64,000 nt of DNA from Trabulsiella odontotermitis (GTDB lineage: Bacteria; Pseudomonadota; Gammaproteobacteria; Enterobacterales; Enterobacteriaceae): positions 2,046,001 through 2,110,000 of the forward strand of contig NZ_CP125781.1 in the NCBI RefSeq assembly GCF_030053895.1, written 5' to 3'. Below, piece by piece: positions 51,937-59,880 of this stretch. The notes under the pieces were generated by a model. That model was given only the letters and a program-made list of their open reading frames with translations. It searched no databases and was not told where the DNA came from. The position numbers and the translations under genes were made by a program. Numbering within the stretch: position 1 is the stretch's first letter; each line of letters opens with the position of its first letter.

Positions 51937-53289
51937 TTAGAACTGGTTTTCATTGACAGGTGTTACCACCGGAGGGAAACGATCGCCTGCGGCGACGTCC
52001 GCTTCAGGAACGTAAGCCCGGAAGGTGAAGGCGAACGCATGGTCGGGCGCGGAAGGCAGCCAGTTGCTTTCCGGGAAGTGTTTCGGCGGGCGAGGGCCGA
52101 TGACGATATCCAGCGACCCATCGCTGTTCTTTTTCAGCCCGGAATAATTGTTGAAGTTGTAGCGCTTAAGTGGATTCGGAATAACCTGGTAGTCAGGAAT
52201 GCTGACCATGATGATTGACCAGAACGCTTTTGCCATCGTCTCCGGTAATGCATTAGCCGGGAAATGCAGACGATAAAAACCGTTGCCGTTCAGCGACTGA
52301 CCGTTACTGTCTTTCGATGCCAGGTAATAAACCGCTTCACCAGGGCTGTTAGCCCAGATCCCGAGCAGGTTAAGCGAGGTACGCATGCGGTAGTCGGTAC
52401 CATAATGTCCGTTATAACCGCGACCTTCTCTGTGCCCGCCAAGCCAGTTGTTTTTCAGGGTGGCGATTCCGGTGTGCGCTTCCTGCATGAATGCCGGAAT
52501 AACGCGTTGGGTCAGGATGTTGTCCGTTTGCTGGCGGTACTGGCTGCTGGCATGCACTTGCTGCGCAATATCGCGGACGCTTTGCTGTAACCCGGCGGCG
52601 ACAGGGGTGTAATCGGGTGCGCTTTGCAGGATAGCCTCGGCGTTATCAAACAGCGCGACACCCGGCAGTTTGCCATTGGTGAAGTCAGGGATCGCCGGTG
52701 GTAGTTCGATACGCGGCGTTCCGGTGACAGACAGGGTGACTGCCTGCAGCAGTTTCGTCGCTTCTTCCGGCGTGTCTTTCAGCTCAATACGACCCATCAG
52801 TTTCGCTTTATGGGTGGGTAATATGACAGGAACCACGCCTTCCGGTAATTTGACGTTGCTATGAGCAGTAATCAACGCAAATACACCGGATGGATGATTC
52901 GGATAAACTCTGTTATTTATATTGGTAATATTATCTCCCCATTCATTTAATAATTGAATGGTGTAGTAACGATCTTTAATTTCCGGCACAGAGAGCAGTA
53001 CAGCTGAGCTATCATCAATCGCAATCCACGATTCCAGATAGTTGACATCAAAATTAGGATTAACGAATGCAGTACTACTGGGGGAATTATAATATTTAAT
53101 GACGTTATAATTCATTCCCGGCTCGCGCATATCGGTATTTTCCTGACGGATAATCAACGCGCGCCCGAGTAAATAACTCCAGGCGTTATAAAGCTGACTC
53201 TCGTCAGTTGGCGCCTGCGCTCTTACCGCTGAGGTCAACGACATCGCACCGATAAGTAGCGAGACAACAAGTAATCGAATTGAATTCAT
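51937..53289 (-). CDS. Exported DUF1254/DUF1214 protein, copy A
   Basis: A 450-residue exported protein related to copy B in layout but divergent in sequence. Signal: MNSIRLLVVSLLIGAMSLTSAVRA. DUF1254 features: WSYLLGRALIIRQE near the start and YNVIKYYNSPSST. DUF1214 features: FWSIIMVSIPDYQ and SNWLPSAPDHAFAFTFRAY. AAGGAGT ribosome site before ATG 53289. It heads the three-gene operon. Divergence between copies points to an old duplication or separate roles. Confidence 0.88.
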   Translation of the reverse strand: MNSIRLLVVSLLIGAMSLTSAVRAQAPTDESQLYNAWSYLLGRALIIRQENTDMREPGMNYNVIKYYNSPSSTAFVNPNFDVNYLESWIAIDDSSAVLLSVPEIKDRYYTIQLLNEWGDNITNINNRVYPNHPSGVFALITAHSNVKLPEGVVPVILPTHKAKLMGRIELKDTPEEATKLLQAVTLSVTGTPRIELPPAIPDFTNGKLPGVALFDNAEAILQSAPDYTPVAAGLQQSVRDIAQQVHASSQYRQQTDNILTQRVIPAFMQEAHTGIATLKNNWLGGHREGRGYNGHYGTDYRMRTSLNLLGIWANSPGEAVYYLASKDSNGQSLNGNGFYRLHFPANALPETMAKAFWSIIMVSIPDYQVIPNPLKRYNFNNYSGLKKNSDGSLDIVIGPRPPKHFPESNWLPSAPDHAFAFTFRAYVPEADVAAGDRFPPVVTPVNENQF

Positions 53290-53621
53290 ACCCACTCCTT
53301 TGTAAGCCTGTGTTATCTGCAGCTGCACGATTCGGTGAAGAACAGACAAGTTAGTACTGCGCACAGGACATAAGGGAAAACTTCGGATCCCATTTAATGA
53401 CTATTACTATTGATATTTCTCTAATAAGCGATGCCAAATAACGACATGCCGGGAAAATAATACATAAATGATGGTCTTTAGAAAGTACGAAGGCGGGTAA
53501 AACTGAAATGCAGACGGTTTATATTTCTGAACTGGAAAAAGGCTCGCAATTTTACGTTATTGCAGAAAGATTCATACACGGTTTTAAACAGACATAACTT
53601 TGCTAAGAAATGGCTTACTGT
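53290..53621. other. Promoter region of the DUF1254 operon
   Basis: About 330 AT-rich bases before the operon and after yeaD. No gene is visible. The operon promoter should be here on the minus strand; no strong consensus stood out. Confidence 0.4.
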
Positions 53622-53656
53622 AAAATGGCCGGTGCGTATATTCATCCGGCCATTTT
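53622..53656 (-). terminator. yeaD terminator
   Basis: Perfect 11-base arms AAAATGGCCGG and CCGGCCATTTT with a 13-base loop, ending in U residues on both strands, 7 bases after the yeaD stop. Confidence 0.75.
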
Positions 53657-53662
53657 CTGCGG

Positions 53663-54544
53663 TTAGCGATTGACCTGAATGGTCTGCGCCAGACGAGTTG
53701 GTTTGTCTTCCTGCGCTTTCTGGGTTTTGCTGGCGCAGGCGGTTTCTACACAGACGAACGTTTTATAACCGTCGTCCGGCATGTCACCCATGCTGACAGA
53801 GAGTGCAGGGCCCGGGTTCCAGCCGACCACGTCACTATTGTGGCTATGGATGACGTTGATGCGGCGCGCAAGTGCGCTATCATGGATGACGCTGCATCCT
53901 TCGGCATTCATGTACACACGGTCGGTGCGGTCCGGGAAGGTCTGCACGCCGTCGGTGAGGGCGTCTTCCTGCGCGTTATTGACCTTGTCGATGAAGCGAT
54001 CGCCCAGCCCGGTGACTTTCACCGCCGCGATGTCGCCGACGTTAAAATAGGTGTGCAGGGCAGAGGTGGTTTCGAAATCACCATGTGCTTCCAGCTCGAT
54101 CTCACAGGTTTTACCCAGTTTGAAACGCGCGTAGAGGGTGAATTCATGCGGCCAGAATTTGCGGGTGGCGTCGCTGCTCTGCAATTCAAACGTCAGCACC
54201 ACGCCATTATCGTCTTCATTATGGGCTTTCAGCGTCCACGGCAGATTGCGGGCAAAACCGTGCGCAGGCAGTCCCTGCTGTGCGGCCGGACCAAACCATG
54301 GCCAGCAAATCGGCACGCCGCCACGTAACGCGACGCCATCCTTGAACGGCGTGTTGTTACTGAGCCACAGCACTTCTTGTTCACCCACCGGTTTCCAGGA
54401 GAGCAGATGCGCGCCCTGTAACGCCAGCGAGGCTTTAGCCAGCGGGTGATCGACGACGACAAGCTCCAGCTCATCAAGCTGGCGACGAGAAAGGACAGGG
54501 GTAAGCTGTTCAACAACCGGGAGAGCAAAAATTTTATTAATCAT
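53663..54544 (-). CDS. yeaD: Putative glucose-6-phosphate 1-epimerase YeaD
   Basis: YeaD belongs to the aldose-1-epimerase-like family that interconverts anomers of glucose-6-phosphate. The protein has 293 residues (294 in E. coli). Conserved blocks are GAHLLSWKP, RGGVPICWPWFGP, AHGFARNLPW, HTYFNVGD and VVGWNPGPA. It is just downstream of gapA, from which it is separated by the gapA terminator. Confidence 0.95.
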   Translation of the reverse strand: MINKIFALPVVEQLTPVLSRRQLDELELVVVDHPLAKASLALQGAHLLSWKPVGEQEVLWLSNNTPFKDGVALRGGVPICWPWFGPAAQQGLPAHGFARNLPWTLKAHNEDDNGVVLTFELQSSDATRKFWPHEFTLYARFKLGKTCEIELEAHGDFETTSALHTYFNVGDIAAVKVTGLGDRFIDKVNNAQEDALTDGVQTFPDRTDRVYMNAEGCSVIHDSALARRINVIHSHNSDVVGWNPGPALSVSMGDMPDDGYKTFVCVETACASKTQKAQEDKPTRLAQTIQVNR

Positions 54545-54566
54545 GGTGCAATCCTTCGTTAGCCAC

Positions 54567-54594
54567 AAAAAAAAAGGCGACCGAGGTCGCCTTT
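54567..54594 (-). terminator. gapA terminator
   Basis: AAAGGCGACC and GGTCGCCTTT arms with a minimal loop, followed on the minus strand by nine U residues. It lies 24 bases after the gapA stop. Confidence 0.9.
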
Positions 54595-54617
54595 ATAGAT
54601 CAGTTTCTCATCTCAAC

Positions 54618-55613
54618 TTATTTGGAGATGTGAGCGATCAGATCCAGAACTTTGTTGGAGTAGCCAGTTTCGTTGTCGTACCAGGAAACCAGTTTCACAA
54701 AGTTATCGTTCAGTGCGATACCCGCTTTGGCATCGAACACGGAAGTGCAAACTTCGCCGTTGAAATCGGTAGAAACAACGTCGTCTTCGGTGTAACCCAG
54801 AACGCCTTTCATCGGGCCTTCAGAAGCGGCTTTGATGGCTTTCTTGATGTCTTCGTAGGAAGCTGCTTTTTCCAGACGAACAGTCAGGTCAACAACGGAT
54901 ACGTTCGGCGTCGGAACGCGGAACGCCATACCGGTCAGTTTGCCGTTCAGTTCCGGCAGAACTTTACCTACAGCTTTAGCAGCACCGGTAGAAGACGGGA
55001 TGATGTTCTGAGCCGCGCCACGGCCACCGCGCCAGTCTTTGTGAGACGGGCCGTCAACGGTTTTCTGCGTCGCGGTAGTTGCGTGAACGGTGGTCATCAG
55101 ACCTTCGATGATGCCGAAGTTGTCGTTGATAACTTTAGCCAGCGGTGCCAGGCAGTTGGTGGTGCAGGATGCGTTGGAAACGATGTCCTGGCCAGCATAT
55201 TTCTCAAAGTTAGCACCACGTACGAACATCGGGGTGTTGTCTTTGGACGGGCCAGTCAGAACGACTTTTTTCGCGCCAGCGGTGATGTGTTTACGTGCGG
55301 TTTCGTCGGTCAGGAAGATACCGGTTGCTTCAGCAACAACGTCAACACCGACTTCGTTCCACTTCAGGTTAGCCGGATCGCGTTCAGCGGTAACACGGAT
55401 TTTTTTACCGTTTACGATCAGATGACCGTCTTTCACTTCAACGGTACCGTCAAAACGGCCGTGAGTGGAGTCATATTTCAGCATGTAAGCCATGTAGTCA
55501 GCGTCTAACAGGTCGTTGATTGCTACGATCTCGATGTCAGAACGTTTCTGAGCAGCACGGAAAACAATGCGACCGATACGGCCAAAACCGTTGATACCTA
55601 CTTTGATAGTCAT
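54618..55613 (-). CDS. gapA: Glyceraldehyde-3-phosphate dehydrogenase A
   Basis: GapA oxidises glyceraldehyde-3-phosphate with NAD in glycolysis. It has 331 residues, as in E. coli. The NAD fold begins KVGINGFGRIGR, and the active-site Cys is in SNASCTTNCLAP near residue 149. The codon usage is highly biased, as expected for an abundant protein. The ATG at 55613 is used rather than an in-frame ATG three codons upstream. A CRP site lies upstream in the shared promoter region. Confidence 0.98.
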   Translation of the reverse strand: MTIKVGINGFGRIGRIVFRAAQKRSDIEIVAINDLLDADYMAYMLKYDSTHGRFDGTVEVKDGHLIVNGKKIRVTAERDPANLKWNEVGVDVVAEATGIFLTDETARKHITAGAKKVVLTGPSKDNTPMFVRGANFEKYAGQDIVSNASCTTNCLAPLAKVINDNFGIIEGLMTTVHATTATQKTVDGPSHKDWRGGRGAAQNIIPSSTGAAKAVGKVLPELNGKLTGMAFRVPTPNVSVVDLTVRLEKAASYEDIKKAIKAASEGPMKGVLGYTEDDVVSTDFNGEVCTSVFDAKAGIALNDNFVKLVSWYDNETGYSNKVLDLIAHISK

Positions 55614-55953
55614 ATATTCCACCAGCTATTTGTTAGTGAATAAAAGGTTGCCTGTAAAATTACAAAAACCTTACGCAGCGTCAAGCGGAATCGTGTCAAT
55701 CATTGCGACAAATCAATCCTCTGAATAACCTTTGAACGACTGACTCGCCTCACTCTTCCTATGAGCTTGCAACCATATGGGGGCTGCGCCCGGAATTTTA
55801 AAGGGCCAGAGAGATAAAAATGTGAACTATCTCACAATTACCCGGCCGCGCATTTACACCGTCTAAGTTTAGAACAAAAGTCTACGCCTCAGTGTTAATG
55901 TTTTGTTAGAATCGGTCTATGTGATGTCTGTTTCAACCGCGAGATGTGAGCCC
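55614..55953. other. Divergent gapA/msrB promoter region
   Basis: 340 bases with no gene. It contains the perfect CRP site at 55821-55836 and a TAGAAT (55907-55912) 42 bases before msrB that may be its -10. Confidence 0.5.
55821..55836. promoter_or_regulatory. CRP binding site of gapA
   Basis: TGTGA, ACTATC, TCACA is a perfect CRP palindrome, about 210 bases upstream of the gapA start. E. coli gapA is CRP-controlled. Confidence 0.8.
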
Positions 55954-56367
55954 ATGGCGAATCAAAAAACCCCGGAAGAACTGAAAAAAGACCTGAGTGA
56001 AATGCAGTTCTACGTGACACAGAATCACGGTACTGAACCGCCTTTTACCGGACAACTCCTGCATAACAAACGCGATGGCGTCTACCACTGTCTGGTGTGC
56101 GATGCACCGCTGTTTACCTCGCAAAGCAAGTACGATTCGGGCTGCGGCTGGCCGAGCTTTTATGAGCCCGTCAGTGACGAAGCCATTCGTTATCTGAACG
56201 ACTACTCGCACGGGATGCAGCGCATTGAAATTCGTTGCGGCAATTGCGATGCCCACCTCGGGCATGTTTTCCCGGATGGTCCGCAGCCAACCGGTGAGCG
56301 CTATTGTGTGAATTCGGCCTCGCTGAGCTTCACCGACGACGAAAATGGCGACAAAACGAAGGGCTGA
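55954..56367 (+). CDS. msrB: Methionine-R-sulfoxide reductase MsrB
   Basis: MsrB reduces the R epimer of methionine sulfoxide. The protein has 137 residues, as in E. coli. Zinc cysteines appear as CLVCDAP and CGNCDAH; the catalytic Cys is in GERYCVNSASLSF. The ATG at 55954 gives MANQKTPEELKKDLSEMQ. yeaC follows 42 bases later on the same strand. Confidence 0.97.
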   Translation: MANQKTPEELKKDLSEMQFYVTQNHGTEPPFTGQLLHNKRDGVYHCLVCDAPLFTSQSKYDSGCGWPSFYEPVSDEAIRYLNDYSHGMQRIEIRCGNCDAHLGHVFPDGPQPTGERYCVNSASLSFTDDENGDKTKG

Positions 56368-56409
56368 AAAAACGATTCAGCAAATTATTCCACAGGAGCG
56401 GAAAACGTA

Positions 56410-56688
56410 ATGAATGTTGATGAAATGATCAGCGTAATGACGCCGGAAATTTATCAGCGTCTGGTAACGGCGGTCGAGCTCGGAAAATGGCCGGACGGTG
56501 TGGCGTTGACGCCAGAGCAGAAAGAGAACAGTCTGCAACTGGTGATGCTGTGGCAGGCGCGGCATAACACCGACGCGCAGCACATGACCATCGACACCCA
56601 GGGTCAGATGGTGATGAAGAACAAGCAGCAGCTGAAAGAAGATTTTGGCATCGCGCCGAAGTCCATCGCCACGCTTAAAATGCAGTAA
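56410..56688 (+). CDS. yeaC: DUF1315 protein YeaC
   Basis: A 92-residue soluble protein (90 in E. coli) of unknown function. Conserved segment: MISVMTPEIYQRLVTAVELG and KWPDGVALTPEQKENSLQ. CAGGAG precedes the ATG. Likely co-transcribed with msrB. In E. coli the ydjE-L genes follow; here a chitinase does. Confidence 0.93.
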   Translation: MNVDEMISVMTPEIYQRLVTAVELGKWPDGVALTPEQKENSLQLVMLWQARHNTDAQHMTIDTQGQMVMKNKQQLKEDFGIAPKSIATLKMQ

Positions 56689-56698
56689 TTTGTTTATG

Positions 56699-56727
56699 TG
56701 TCGGGCAGGCATCGCGCCCGCCCGACA
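56699..56727. terminator. Hairpin between yeaC and chitinase genes
   Basis: TGTCGGGC and GCCCGACA arms, 13-base loop, between two convergent genes. Probably shared. Confidence 0.55.
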
Positions 56728-56736
56728 GCCTCTCTC

Positions 56737-57990
56737 TTAGTGCTTAATGCCTAACGATGTCGCCAGCTGTTTCGCCAGTTGGTTTTTGTCGTCTGCGCCA
56801 TACTCCCAGAACATCGCGCCGCCTAAACCTTTCTCCTTGATGTACTGCGCCTTGAGGTCTACAGAACGCGGGTTCTCATATGACAACGCAAACAATGGTT
56901 CGCCGCTGGCAGATTTCACTGACAACCACGGCATTTTGGCCTGATCGTCCCAGTGCTCAGTAAAGCGTTTTTGTGGATCGTTAATCAGCTTGCTGACGAT
57001 ATCGTTGTACTTCACGTAAGTGTCTTTATCGAGGTGATAACCGAGCGAGCTGAACAATGCTTTTTCTGCCTCGCCAAAATAGGGTTTGGTCACCGGATTA
57101 TTCTGCGCATCTGCTTTCGTCCAGTCGATTCCTGGCTCAACGGCGCGTTTGGGTACCCGGCCATAAAACCCGATCCCCAGGTTCATCTGTTCCGGCTTGA
57201 GTCCGGCGGCCAGATAGTTGTTGACCACGAAATCAGCGCTGTATTTGTCTGCTGCGGCAACCGTCGGCCAGGCGCTGGAATCATACAGGTTCGAGTTGAA
57301 ATATTGCGTGCCGTACGCCATGTCGTAAGTCATCAGATTGATGTAGTTCAGCACCGGCGCAATGGCCTTCACGTCAACCCAGCTTTTCGGACTTTCCGCA
57401 TTCGCACCGACAGCAATAGTCACCAGTTTGTTATCACCCAGCGCCTGACGCAGTTCTTTCAGCAGAGCAGTGAAGTTATCACGATCCGCTGGTTGCTTAT
57501 CCACCAGACCCCAGGCTCCGTTAACCGGATACTCCCAGTCAAGGTCGATGCCATCAAGGCCATAGCGTTCCATGACGTCCTGAACGGAGCGAATGAAGGT
57601 CGCGCGACTCTCTTTGTTATCCGCCGCGCCGGAGAAGCCACGCGCGCCCCAGCCACCGACCGACAGCAGGACTTTCAGATTTGGATTCTGCTTACGTAAT
57701 TCAGGAACCTTTTGCAGATCGGCCTGCACTTTCGGAGACAACCAGAGCTGATGCAGCTTAGTCGGATCTTTCAGCGCGTCGTTGGTTTCGTCTTTCTCAT
57801 TGTTGTAAATCAGGCCGAATGAATAGTTGAGATGGGTGATCTGGCGGACATCAAGCTTATCGATATCGCCGCCGGGACCGGCTGTGACGTCGCCGCCACC
57901 GTTAAAATAGCCGACAGAGATCAGGGGCGCGGCAAAGGCATGGGAAGCGCAGAGCAGGGGTAATGCTGCCAGCAATGGCAAAAGTTTCAT
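56737..57990 (-). CDS. Exported GH18 chitinase
   Basis: A 417-residue secreted glycosyl hydrolase family 18 protein, cutting chitin or GlcNAc polymers. Signal: MKLLPLLAALPLLCASHAFA. The catalytic motif DGIDLDWEYP is complete, with Glu as acid. SVGGWGARGFSGAADN and MTYDMAYG are further family blocks. There is no separate chitin-binding domain. ATG 57990 gives the signal; the frame extends upstream without support. It lies between yeaC and pncA, a spot held by ydjE-L in E. coli K-12. Confidence 0.92.
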   Translation of the reverse strand: MKLLPLLAALPLLCASHAFAAPLISVGYFNGGGDVTAGPGGDIDKLDVRQITHLNYSFGLIYNNEKDETNDALKDPTKLHQLWLSPKVQADLQKVPELRKQNPNLKVLLSVGGWGARGFSGAADNKESRATFIRSVQDVMERYGLDGIDLDWEYPVNGAWGLVDKQPADRDNFTALLKELRQALGDNKLVTIAVGANAESPKSWVDVKAIAPVLNYINLMTYDMAYGTQYFNSNLYDSSAWPTVAAADKYSADFVVNNYLAAGLKPEQMNLGIGFYGRVPKRAVEPGIDWTKADAQNNPVTKPYFGEAEKALFSSLGYHLDKDTYVKYNDIVSKLINDPQKRFTEHWDDQAKMPWLSVKSASGEPLFALSYENPRSVDLKAQYIKEKGLGGAMFWEYGADDKNQLAKQLATSLGIKH

Positions 57991-58128
57991 ACTGTTTCCT
58001 CTTTGACAATTTTTAAAAACCAACACGCCACGGAAATGGCGTGGCGAAAAAAACAACCGGATCAGAATAGCAACGAAGGGGCAACAAAACTGCGAGTGAG
58101 GTTCAACTTATTGTCATCATGCGGAAAA

Positions 58129-58151
58129 TGCCCGGCAGGAGGTGCCGGGCA
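58129..58151 (-). terminator. pncA terminator
   Basis: TGCCCGGC and GCCGGGCA arms, 7-base loop, followed on the minus strand by TTTTCC. It lies 9 bases after the pncA stop. Confidence 0.65.
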
Positions 58152-58160
58152 GAGGATCAA

Positions 58161-58802
58161 TCAGGCGTGGGTTTCCTGCCAGTCTGCCAGCGTATACAGT
58201 GTGGCGCCTTCCGACGCCATATCCATAAACGCCTGCGCGCTGTCCTGAGGTTGAATGTTCACACCGCGACAGCCATCGGTGATCACGCTGACGGCATAAC
58301 CCAGTTGCAGCGCGTCCAGCACAGTGAACTTGACGCAGTAGTCTGTCGCCAGCCCCATCACGATCAGTTCCGTGATTTCATGATGGCGCAACCAGACATC
58401 AAGGCCGGTTTTGTTTCGGTGGCCGTTGTCAAAAAAAGCGCTGTAGCTGTCTATTTTCGGGTTTTCGCCTTTATGAAACACCGCGTCGATCGCTTTTTGT
58501 TTTAACAACGGATGCAGGGCGGCGCCTTCGCTCTCCTGTACGCAGTGATCCGGCCACCAGGTTTGCGCTAAACCGTCCAGCTCGCCCTGCGTATAAGGTT
58601 CGGCATCATGCTGACTGGCAAAACTGCCGTGGTCCGCCGGATGCCAGTCCTGGCTGGCGACAATCGCTTCACCGCGTGCTTTGCACCAGTCAATCAGGGT
58701 ATTGGCGATGTCTATCGTGCTGTCACCTTCCGGCACGGCCAGCGCGCCGCCCGCGCAGAAATCATTTTGTAAATCGACAAGTAATAGTGCCCGGTTTTTC
58801 AT
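58161..58802 (-). CDS. pncA: Nicotinamidase PncA
   Basis: PncA deamidates nicotinamide to nicotinate in NAD salvage and also activates pyrazinamide. The product has 213 residues, as in E. coli. The catalytic triad is Asp in VDLQNDF, Lys in VFHKGENP, and Cys in TDYCVKFT. Metal ligands lie in SQDWHPADHGSF. The ATG at 58802 is chosen over an in-frame TTG one codon upstream. The ansA gene lies 9 bases upstream on the same strand. Confidence 0.96.
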   Translation of the reverse strand: MKNRALLLVDLQNDFCAGGALAVPEGDSTIDIANTLIDWCKARGEAIVASQDWHPADHGSFASQHDAEPYTQGELDGLAQTWWPDHCVQESEGAALHPLLKQKAIDAVFHKGENPKIDSYSAFFDNGHRNKTGLDVWLRHHEITELIVMGLATDYCVKFTVLDALQLGYAVSVITDGCRGVNIQPQDSAQAFMDMASEGATLYTLADWQETHA

Positions 58803-58811
58803 CAAAGCTCC

Positions 58812-59828
58812 TCAGTCGTCCGGCGTCAGCTCACCACGCAAGTTCTGCTGCATAGCATCACGGATCGCCGGTGCGTCCAGATGTTGACTTAACAGATAAT
58901 GAAGTTTAGTCAGCGTCGCCTCAACGGTCATATCAAACCCGCTGATAACACCTGCCTGCGCCAGTGCGTTGCCGGTGGCGTAACCGCCCATATTCACTTT
59001 ACCGGACATACACTGCGTGAGATTGACCACCACAATACCGCGCTGACTGGCCTGCGCCAGTTCCTGCAAAAACTCGCCGTTTTGCGGCGCATTACCGACG
59101 CCGTAAGAGCGCAGGATCAGCGCCTTCACCGGCTGGCGGAGGAAGTTACGCACCACGTCCGCAGAAATTCCCGGGTAAATCGTCACCACGCCAATCGGCT
59201 GCGGGGTAATCGGGTGAACGTTCAGCGTTCCGCTGCCGTGCGGGGCGGGTGGCGTACCGAGACGGCGGATGTGAATACCGGCCTCCAGCAGCGCGGGCAG
59301 GTTAGGCGAGGCGAAAGCGTTGAAACCGTCAGCATGCGCTTTGGTGGTGCGGTTGCCGCGATAGAGACAGTTATTGAAAAACAGCGTCACTTCGTTGATC
59401 GGATAATTCGCCGCCACATACAGCGCATTCAGCAGGTTGATCTGCCCGTCAGAACGCAGTTCGGCAAGCGGAATTTGTGACCCTGTCACAATTACCGGTT
59501 TACCCAGATTTTCCAGCATAAACGACAGCGCCGAGGCGGTGAACGCCATGGTGTCGGTACCATGGAGGATCACAAAGCCGTCATACTCGTCGTAATGTTG
59601 TCTGATGTCATCGGCGATGTGCCGCCAGTCTTCCGGCGTCATATCTGATGAGTCCATCAGCGGAGCGTATTCGTGGATGGTGAAGTCCGGCATTTCAGGA
59701 CGGTGGAATTCAGGCATCAGCGCCAGCTGACGCTGCAGATGACCGGAAACGGGAATGTAACCCTGCTCGGAGCGTTGCATACCGATGGTACCGCCGGTAT
59801 AAGCAACGTAAATCGATTTTTTTTGCAT
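58812..59828 (-). CDS. ansA: L-asparaginase I (cytoplasmic) AnsA
   Basis: AnsA hydrolyses asparagine to aspartate and ammonia in the cytoplasm. It has 338 residues, the same as E. coli. Nucleophile Thr14 lies in YTGGTIGM, and the second catalytic Thr is in LHGTDTMAFT. No signal peptide. It forms an operon with pncA; sppA is upstream on the same strand. Confidence 0.97.
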   Translation of the reverse strand: MQKKSIYVAYTGGTIGMQRSEQGYIPVSGHLQRQLALMPEFHRPEMPDFTIHEYAPLMDSSDMTPEDWRHIADDIRQHYDEYDGFVILHGTDTMAFTASALSFMLENLGKPVIVTGSQIPLAELRSDGQINLLNALYVAANYPINEVTLFFNNCLYRGNRTTKAHADGFNAFASPNLPALLEAGIHIRRLGTPPAPHGSGTLNVHPITPQPIGVVTIYPGISADVVRNFLRQPVKALILRSYGVGNAPQNGEFLQELAQASQRGIVVVNLTQCMSGKVNMGGYATGNALAQAGVISGFDMTVEATLTKLHYLLSQHLDAPAIRDAMQQNLRGELTPDD

Positions 59829-59853
59829 GGTATCAGGCTATTACGTAAAGAAA

Positions 59854-59875
59854 ATCCCCTCCATCAGGAGGGGAT
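59854..59875 (-). terminator. sppA terminator
   Basis: ATCCCCTCC and GGAGGGGAT arms with a 4-base loop, followed on the minus strand by TTTTC. Between sppA and ansA. Confidence 0.75.
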
Positions 59876-59880
59876 ACCAG

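Noticed and set aside
54543..55508. A 321-codon plus-strand frame opposite gapA
   Set aside because: Antisense shadow caused by the strong codon bias of gapA; no ribosome site or homology.
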